Source of the DNA: Triatoma infestans
Taxonomy: Eukaryota > Arthropoda > Insecta > Hemiptera > Reduviidae
Assembly (NCBI GenBank): GCA_011037195.1
Contig: JAAEAF010014414.1
Coordinates: 62,001 to 126,000 of the forward strand
Reading direction: 5' to 3'
Length of the DNA stretch: 64,000 nt
The position numbers and the translations under genes were made by a program. Positions 56,986 to 64,000 of this stretch are shown here, one piece after another. The notes beneath the pieces were generated by a model that was given only the letters and a program-made list of their open reading frames with translations, searched no databases and was not told where the DNA came from. Position 1 is the stretch's first letter; every line of letters starts with the position of its first letter.

Positions 56986-57597
56986 ATTTGTCAACATTCA
57001 GACTTTAATCATTTATAAATTACAAATGCCATGTTTTGTTTCTGCTTTGTAATTACTAAATTTTACTTTCTAGCCGTGAAAAAGTGAACATTTTATACGA
57101 AATATAACCCTAGAGAAAAGACCTCCTCTCCAAAAAAAACAGCAAAGCTCCAAAGTAATACAACAGATTTTCTCCTGCATCAAAAACCGTCACAACCAGA
57201 GTGTCCTGAATCTTTCCTTATGTCTTGGACCAGCGCAATCTCGTTTCCACTGATTTCAAGTTATCCTCTGCATGCTCATCCGAATCGTCCAAAATAAGTA
57301 CATCCAAAAGTCAAGAAGTTCCCTCTTAACCCATTCATACCTGAATTATGTGTAAGACAAAAAAAATTATTTTTTGAATTACTTTTACATAAATGATTAT
57401 TTTATGATTTTTTTTTAAAGAAAATAATTTAAAATTTTCGTGTAGTTACGTCTAAAATCGTGTACATATATGTAGCCATGAGGTCTGATAACATGCCAAA
57501 TCCTAAGAATTGTGGTCTACCAAAAACAAGTAGAATTTGGGGCCAATTATTTGATTAAAAAAAAACAATAACAAAAACACTATCTTTATTGTAACTA
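56986..57597. other. No gene recognised
   Basis: Unassigned. On the minus strand near 57150-57300 a broken frame with acidic residues is present, but nothing is recognisable. Confidence 0.35.
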
Positions 57598-57755
57598 TTT
57601 TTTTTTTTTTTAATTTAAGGCGCACCAACATCTATATGGTCATTAGCACCGGGTGCCTTCTCAGTGCACTGCCGGCTTCCGGGCAGTGTTCTCTCGTTAC
57701 AGACAACACTGTCCATTACCGGACAGTGAGCTGTAGAGGCTCCTAGGATGGCAAA
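57598..57755 (-). repeat. tRNA-derived SINE, 3' part
   Basis: On the minus strand: CTAGGAGCCTCTACAGCTCA, CTGTCCGGTAATGGACAGTG, CCGGAAGCCGGCAGTGCACT, ending in an A tail (the T-run at 57598-57613). Same family as 43785-44020. Confidence 0.75.
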
Positions 57756-57774
57756 AAAAATTTTGTTTGTATAC

Positions 57775-58530
57775 TAATTGTTTGAAATTATATTATATTA
57801 TTAATGAACAAAAGTTATTTTTGGCGAAAATCTTGAAACAGTTTTTGGACCGCGTTAAACAAAGATGTACATTGCACTTGATACATTTAATTCTAGATCG
57901 TGCTTTACAAGGCCCATTTTTACAGCTGTTAGGAAGCGCTGCACCTTGGTGTACTGGAAAGTGGGAAATATCCCGTCATACCTAATTGAGCTTTCAATGG
58001 AGGTTTTGATTTCTTAAGCTACTGCTGATCTGAACTTGGCCTCCCTCCCTTTTTTTTCTTGTTTTTAATACAGCAAATAAGAGCTTCACCAACTCTCACC
58101 TTAACTTCTACTTCAGAAGATCTATTATTTTTGTTTTTCTGCTTCCTGTAATCACTGGTGCCTCTACTTCGTCCAGCTTTGTACCACAGACCTGGAATAT
58201 AGCTCGTGATAACTCGTCATCTGATTTGAATAAATCCACGCCTCCCATAATATAATCATCCATTTTTATTATTTCGCCCCGATTAACATTTGCATACTTT
58301 TTCTGTTTCTTATGCCACCTATCTAACTAATCTTCAGAATCAATACCGATGAATTTAGTAGCGAGGGTAATGGTTTTATTGTCAACCTAATGCTATCCCA
58401 CTGTGCCGCCGCATATTTCTTGGACATGGCTTCTCCGTCCGAAATCAACAGGGTATTCCAAATCCAAGTAGTACCAAATCTAAATTGTATGTTTCATCAG
58501 CTTGCATGGTAAACAAACACAATTTCACTG
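57775..58530 (-). pseudogene. piggyBac-like transposase, C-terminal half, inactive
   Basis: The minus strand reads (with frame changes) 'VDNKTITLATKFIGIDSED', then 'LDRWHKKQKKYANVNRGEII', followed by 'KMDDYIMGGVDLFKSDDEL', the piggyBac signature with the GGVD Asp. 'VRVGEALI' follows, then a Cys/His-rich tail ('CKNGPCKARSRIKCIKCNV' and 'HLCLTRSKNCFKIF'), the RING/PHD-like zinc finger at the C-terminus of piggyBac transposases. Frameshifts and stops are present, and the N-terminal half is not found. piggyBac inserts at TTAA; I did not identify terminal repeats. Confidence 0.75.
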
Positions 58531-59189
58531 GCACATGAAAAAAAAAAACCTAAAAGATGGCTTAGGATACAGAATACTAATAAAAACATCACAAAATGGA
58601 GTACTGTTGCGTTAGGGAACCCAAGCATTAGTCCTGTTGGCAACATATGTAGCCACGCATATATTTATCGTTTTGATAGAAAATATTACACTTTACGTAC
58701 CGCATTAGAAAGTATCTAGAACCTGATAGTTTAGTAAATATTTTCGAACGAAAAAAAGTCATAGTGCATTTTATTGATGGGAAAAATTTGTATGAGCAGT
58801 AGGTGGCTCCATCTTACTAACACCTGATACTCAAATTCATTTTTCTGTAGTTTCCTTTTGATCAAAAAGATGGAACCACTGTTTATTATAGAATAAAGTT
58901 TACTACATATCCTCTGGTGGGAGAACATGGAGTTAAGTGAACAACGATACGACAGAATGTAACGGATGTAGTGATGCATAGTCGTGTGAAACTTAAGGGT
59001 TTGAAAGTTTTAATTAATGAAGAGTATTGGTCTTTTGCGATCTACTTTTCCACTTTATACCTTGTACCTAGCAGTTTTCTCCATGAGTGTTATCATTCGG
59101 CTCTCTTTTCCAAAGCAAGCATTCAACAGAAGCAGTGCAAGATGAAAATATTGTTGCGCACATATACCTGTCACAATCAACATTCAATT
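58531..59189. other. No gene recognised
   Basis: AT-rich; nothing identified. Open frames on both strands near 58731-59285 have no domain. Confidence 0.4.
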
Positions 59190-60197
59190 GTAAATTTCGA
59201 TTCAATCTCAAATTTTCGATATCCAGTTTTCTCCGGAAATACACGTTTTGGATCTCCTGAGTCCAAAAATGTGGTCTTTAAATAATAGTTTCTGTGGGTG
59301 GGTGAACAGCTCAAAAACGAAAAATCGCAGAACGTTCATTCAATACTTGGCTCCATGGGATCATCCGACATTTTACTCAATGGAGTTTTTGCAATTTTCT
59401 CGCAAACGGCTTTAACAAGTTTCAAGTATATTAACTACACTTATCGATTAGCTATAATTTTTATTTGATACATTTCTCTGGGAAAATTCATTTAAGGAAG
59501 CTTTGGGGGAAGGGAAGGTTGTGTTTTCCTTTAAAGAAATAGTTGTATCAGCTAAATAATATCAAATAGAATTAAATATGCTGCCAATATTCCGAGAGTA
59601 CAGAAAACCGGAAGTGTTGAGTTTAGTTTTGATCGGAAGTGCGTTTTTACTGAAATTATTTCAGTTTTCTAAGATTTTTTTCACAAACGGCTACAACAAT
59701 TTTGTTTTAATTTATAAATCGACTGCACCTACAGAGCTACAAAACTTTTATTTGAAACATTTTCGGAAAAATGCACTTAAGGTGGTTCCGGGGAGGGGGG
59801 CGCGGTTATATTTCCTCTAAAGTACTATTATACTGTATTATACAATTCTATCATCTAAATAATATGCGTTTTTTACTGAAGTTATTTTAGTTTTCTACGA
59901 TTTTATCCATAAAAACACCGAAGGATTTCTTTAAATTTGCTACACTGTGTATACAGAGCCTATCACTTTTGACGGCAACTTTGATCCAAGAAACTTCATT
60001 AAAAGAAGTTTAGGGAGAAGGGGGGGTGTATGGTTTCCTCACCAACAAGTCATTTAATAAATGTAGATATTCCCCCATTGATATAATATTGGAATACGAA
60101 CAAATATTTAGTCAGAATTATTAGCTTGAAGAAAATTTGTCACTTATAATTGTGTAAACTGCCGCAGTAAGAGAAAGTCGTGACCAGATTTTCTTAA
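59190..60197 (+). repeat. Repeat family D copy, nearly complete
   Basis: TCAAATTTTCGATATCCAGT, TCTCCGGAAATACACGTTTT, GCTCAAAAACGAAAAATCGC, TTGCAATTTTCTCGCAAACG, two rounds of the body block, and the end GCAGTAAGAGAAAGTCGTGA followed by CCAGATTTTCT. Confidence 0.75.
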
Positions 60198-60661
60198 AGA
60201 GCATTTGATCGAATGTTGGCATAGCAATTTTACAATGAGTTTTTGCCATTTGTCTTTGAAAAATTAAAGGAGTGCCTTGTTTCCTGAATATGCTGAAATA
60301 TCAATTAGCAGTAACAAGGGCCAAAATTTCAAGCAAAAAAGTATCATAAGGAGTCGTTAATAAATTGACTACTAGAAGATCTCTCCAAATCTTCTGGTAG
60401 TCAAGAGTATTAATAAGTATTAGGCTTTTTAGTACATAATTACTATATCTGTATTTTTCATTTCGGTATATTTTTAATGATTTCTATTTATAGTAATGAG
60501 AATATTTACATCTTGCTTTAGAAAATGATAACCTCTCTACATAATATTAGTGCAAACTACTAGAACTTATCTAATTAGGTTACAGCGATTATTCTTTATG
60601 GTGGTGTATTTTCGCATTATTGTGCTCCTGATTGATTAAATCTTTGGAATAATGCAATCTG
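60198..60661. other. AT-rich upstream region of the host exon
   Basis: No repeat or gene recognised. Confidence 0.4.
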
Positions 60662-60718
60662 ATTGGCTGTTGTATTTTTGATGGAAATTCTCTATAAAAA
60701 TTATATATTTTTTTCAGT
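60662..60718 (+). promoter_or_regulatory. Possible core promoter, or splice acceptor
   Basis: An inverted CCAAT (ATTGGC, 60662-60667), a TATA-box-like TATAAAAA (60693-60700) and an initiator-like TCAGT (60714-60718) lie in order upstream of the host exon. The TATA to initiator spacing is short (23 nt). The same TTTTTTTCAG could equally be a splice acceptor. Low confidence. Confidence 0.2.
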
Positions 60719-60949
60719 ATGAGGTTATATTCTTTTTTCAGCATAACGTTTAGTTATTTGTGGTTATAGCTGGTCTTTATTTGTGGTTGTAGCTGGTCTT
60801 TATTTGTTTCATCTGACTATTAATGGTATTATATTGTCGCTTGTAAGCAATAACACATTGTTATATTGCTGTCTGTTTAACAATAACAATCTTTTTGTAT
60901 TTTATTTCTTTTATAAAAACAAGTAGTAAGAAATATTAAATGATTGCAG

Positions 60950-62097
60950 GTGACGTTTGTTGAAATCGATGTCATCGACAGTCGATGACGTTAGCGATAT
61001 TAGTGGCGGAGGTTTAAAGCAAGAACTTCTAGAGACGGCAGTCCAAGAAGATGACTTGCATACCTCTACCGTACTCTCTACATCAATTGAAGTTTCCTCA
61101 AAATTGGAAGAAGAACAGGTACTCAAATCTTCTACTGCACATATATCCGAAGGAGCAGCCGATTCTACAACTGACTCTTTAGTCGTGGTGGAGAAAAACG
61201 CCGAAATACTAGAAGATAATAACGAGTTGCCCTCACCGGACAAAATCTTAACAGAACCGGATTCTACTGGTTCCCCACCACAGGTGCAAACAAAAACTTC
61301 CCCGTTGCTTGAAATGCCTTCCCTTGGACCAGATCTTACAATTACAGAAATAAATGACGATTTAAAAGAAAATGATAATAAAAAAACGGCGGAAGTCTCA
61401 ATATTTAAGGTAGAAAATCCAACAATTAACGAAAGTTTAGTACAGGATGCGATGAAATCTGCTACAGCTCATATTAACGGAATGGTTGCTGTAAGTGGCA
61501 AAAAAAGTACAAACGGGTCAACTGATTACACATCGTCTTGTTGTATGCCTGTGATAACAGTGAACAATGATGGTGAAGAAAATGATGAGCTAACAGTGGC
61601 TGGTGACCGAAAGCTGGTGACAAATAATCCAGAAATACCGGCCATGAAATGGGGGATTATGAATAAGAAAGCATCATCGCCGCATAGACAAAAGAAATTA
61701 CCAACTTTGGCACCAAAACCTGCTATACCTGCTGCTGTGTCCTCGCCGCAGCAATCTTTGTCTCCTGTCGGACCACCGCCATCTCCACCAGATCTTTTTT
61801 TACAGTTATTACGTATACCTCAGCCTGTAGTTGAAAAATGTACATCCCCAACCAGTATGTCTGTTCCACAACAGGAAGATGGCAAACATAAACAGTTATC
61901 TCAACAACAACAGAGACCGACAGCGCTGGTGAATCCATTTCCTGCACAAAAACTAGTACGGGATGGTAATGCTAGTGGATTGGTGACGATCTGTAAGGGG
62001 ACTCAGGCTGACGGCGGTGGAGATACGGTGACCATTCCAGCTATTGTTTTAAATGGTCCAGTGGCTGCCAAGAATCAACAGGATGCTCAAGATTTAG
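60950..62097 (+). CDS. Large coding exon of an unrecognised host gene, start of the protein
   Basis: A splice acceptor (TTAAATGATTGCAG, ending 60949) precedes the exon, the first ATG is at 60969, and a donor (TTTAG|GTAGGT) follows at 62097/62098. The open frame runs 376 codons to the donor, against a background where frames rarely pass 100 codons unless they are repeats. The protein opens 'MSSTVDDVSDISGGGLKQEL' and is acidic and Ser/Thr-rich to about residue 190. It then becomes basic and Pro-rich ('KKASSPHRQKKLPTLAPKP', 'SPVGPPPSPPDLFLQLLRIP') and finally Gln-rich ('KHKQLSQQQQRPTALVNPFP'). No folded domain, signal peptide or membrane segment is visible. The composition and basic/proline blocks would suit a nuclear regulatory or scaffold protein, but that is inference only. 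The frame stays open past the donor to a stop at 62130-62132, so an unspliced reading of 388 codons is an alternative. The remaining exons must lie beyond 64000 or in segments I cannot recognise. Confidence 0.7.
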
Positions 62098-64000
62098 GTA
62101 GGTTTTCTCCAATTAATATTTGGTTATACTAACCTTCGTTACCAACGCAATGGTCGCCAACAAAGTGACAATAACTCCTGTCTGGTATGCTATACCACAA
62201 GTGTGGTTTTTACCACCTACACAATATTATTACGTATGAAGCATTGGTAGAATTCCAAATTTGAAGAAAAACGTTTGACAGCTGTTGCAACTTTACATAG
62301 AAAGTTTTACAGTTGTTTTTTGTTTTTCATTTTCTCGGAAATGATTGTAACGATTCCCTTTAAACCTGGAATGCTGAATGCACATTAAAAACCTATCACT
62401 ATTGTTTGAACATTTCCCAATTGGAATGCTAAGAGCACAGATATAAATATATTACAAAATATGATAGTTGGAATGAAATGACTAAAGTCCGAATATGACG
62501 TGTATAAAACACTTTATTATAAATATTGTGTTAGTACTTTTTGTCATTCAATTAAACTATCATATTTTGTAAAAGTTTTGTAAGCCCAGTGAACAATACA
62601 AAGTTATAGTGTATATATATTGCACCATTAATTTAAACCTTTTCCCAAAATGATTATTTTTAGGTAGTTTGTGGAATTTTTGGCGTTAAATTTCCAATGT
62701 TTTATGGGGTTGGCGCTCTCTTCTGAACTACAATGTAATAACTACCAATTCCACAATAATTGGAATTTAGCAGATATGGAGCTATTGTCTCGTCATTGTC
62801 TATTATACTATTACATGCATATATATATGCAGCTAGTAGTCAAAGTTAGATCGCAGAATGTTAGAGTGAGCAAGGGGTTGTTTAAACTAAGTACGCTATC
62901 GACGACCTTGAATGTGTTTTTATAGTTCTTGCAGCAAGTTTGTGCTTTCTGCATGTATATGAGTAGTAGTTTCATTTGTTAAAAAAAAAAAAAAAAAAAA
63001 AAATGACTGGAAGGGATGTCTAGGAAGAGATATTGTGAATGAGATGTCAGTGAGCAAGGTATGTCTGTCAGGTAGTAAGGTACCGACCGATCAATGATTT
63101 CCGCACGGAAACGTGATTGTGTGGGTTATCATCAGTGTTGTTAGTTGTGTTGGCCCGGGACGCTAAGAGTGCTGTGAAAAAGTTTAATTTGAATGGAAAT
63201 AAAATTATATTTTAATATTCTAGTACATTTTATATTGTATCAAGTTATTTTTACTTTCTCTTAACTGTTTTAAGGAGAAAGTATTGCTTTTCGAAAGTGA
63301 TTTGCTCCGGCATCGTCTGAATCGTCAAATATGTCAACTACTACAGAGTGGCACTTTAGTAGTAGTAAAGTGTATGTTATACTAAGATACTACATTAAAA
63401 CTATTGCTGCACTTCCAAAATAGAAGATACTCGTTAGCCGTTATAGGATAGGTTTTATCTGAGTTGGTGGTGGTGGGGGGATTTTCTCATAAACAGCTCC
63501 CCCAGTGATTTTAATTAATAATCAGAATGCTAAATTTACTGATATAACGCTATCACTTTTTACATATTGCTGGAGGAAAAAAATGGTTTTATAAGGATTT
63601 TGAGGAATTTGTGACGTTAGATTGGGGGTGTTGATATTGGATATGTCTTCTGGACTACAGTGTAATCACATGGTGCTACCTACCTCCTGTAAGTGCTTAC
63701 AATCAACATGTACCTCCCACGCTGGCGATGGAAGGGGCCACCCAGAACTTTCACTCAAAATACCAAGTTAAAGAAAATTATTCTAAAAATCTTGAGATCT
63801 TTCACTCAACATCTTTTTCTTTTTCCAGCTCAATTTGTCTCGAAACATTTTCATTGTTTGATGTTCACAACAATGAGCAGATCATATTTTAAGATGCCCT
63901 AAAAATCGTAGGAATGAAAAATAATTAATAAGAAATTTTGATTAAGCAAAAAAAAAAATAATAATAATGGTACAACAACTTTTGAAAACCGCTTCCATTT
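62098..64000. other. Probable intron with D fragments and poly-A run
   Basis: Follows the donor of the host exon. D-like pieces at about 62200-62450 (AATTCCAAATTTGAAGAAAA, TTTCTCGGAAATGATTGTAA) and 63248-63600 (TTTACTTTCTCTTAACTG at its start). A 25-nt A-run sits at about 62980-63003. No convincing second exon of the host gene is seen. Confidence 0.5.

Noticed and set aside
57150..57300. Possible piggyBac N-terminal acidic region on the minus strand
   Set aside because: It lies downstream of the piggyBac C-terminus on that strand, so it cannot be the same protein, and the similarity is only compositional.
61723..61947. Minus-strand frame inside the host exon (and 60911-61243, minus)
   Set aside because: Shadows of the longer plus-strand coding exon that has splice signals.
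1..64000. CRISPR array, rRNA genes, viral genes
   Set aside because: No regularly spaced direct repeats with unique spacers, no rRNA-like sequence and no viral envelope or capsid gene were seen; the retro-elements here lack any envelope reading frame.

Overview
The window is AT-rich eukaryotic DNA, most likely from an invertebrate animal. The evidence is intron-style splice signals, a long gene-poor stretch and a dense, nested load of Penelope-like elements (PLEs), RTE- and I-type LINEs, mariner and piggyBac transposons, tRNA-derived SINEs and an LTR retrotransposon. I cannot name the species from sequence alone. There are no prokaryotic operons, no CRISPR array and no rRNA gene.

Only one stretch looks like a host gene. 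It is a large coding exon at 60950-62097 (+), with an acceptor in front and a donor behind, encoding the start of a Ser/Thr/Pro-rich, apparently disordered protein that I do not recognise. Everything else that can be identified is mobile DNA, mostly decayed.

The layout is as follows. At 1-6.1 kb there are copies of an abundant non-coding repeat (called 'D' here), an I-type LINE 3' end and a mariner-like transposase fragment. At 6.7-10.9 kb a D copy is split by an LTR retrotransposon (7043-10492, minus strand) that keeps a gag, a polypurine tract and one LTR but shows no pol. At 14.9-19.1 kb lie two opposite-facing copies of a DD41D mariner-like element; one is split by an I-type LINE with an 8-bp target duplication and the other by a PLE terminal fragment. 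At 20.2-24.8 kb are more I-type LINE ends and two decayed DD34D mariners. At 27.5-32.1 kb are tandem D copies and a SINE. At 32.8-36.0 kb an almost full-length RTE-like LINE (minus) sits inside a D copy and itself carries a 206-bp PLE-terminus insertion. At 36.8-38.2 kb is a 5'-truncated PLE with its GIY-YIG endonuclease and its terminal repeat. From 38 to 60 kb there are more D copies, SINEs, LINE remnants, inverted PLE-type hairpins and a piggyBac remnant. The host exon and its intron follow to the end.

The most interesting signal is a 38-nt hammerhead-ribozyme-like motif in the PLE termini. It occurs in three closely similar copies (38108-38145 +, 33904-33941 +, 17607-17644 -). Related motifs occur in two further repeat families, with different but still pairing stem sequences. 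Several of these motifs sit in head-to-head inverted pairs. The second is the D family: it has subterminal inverted repeats, terminal hairpins and a GT microsatellite, an architecture resembling non-autonomous Helentron-type elements.
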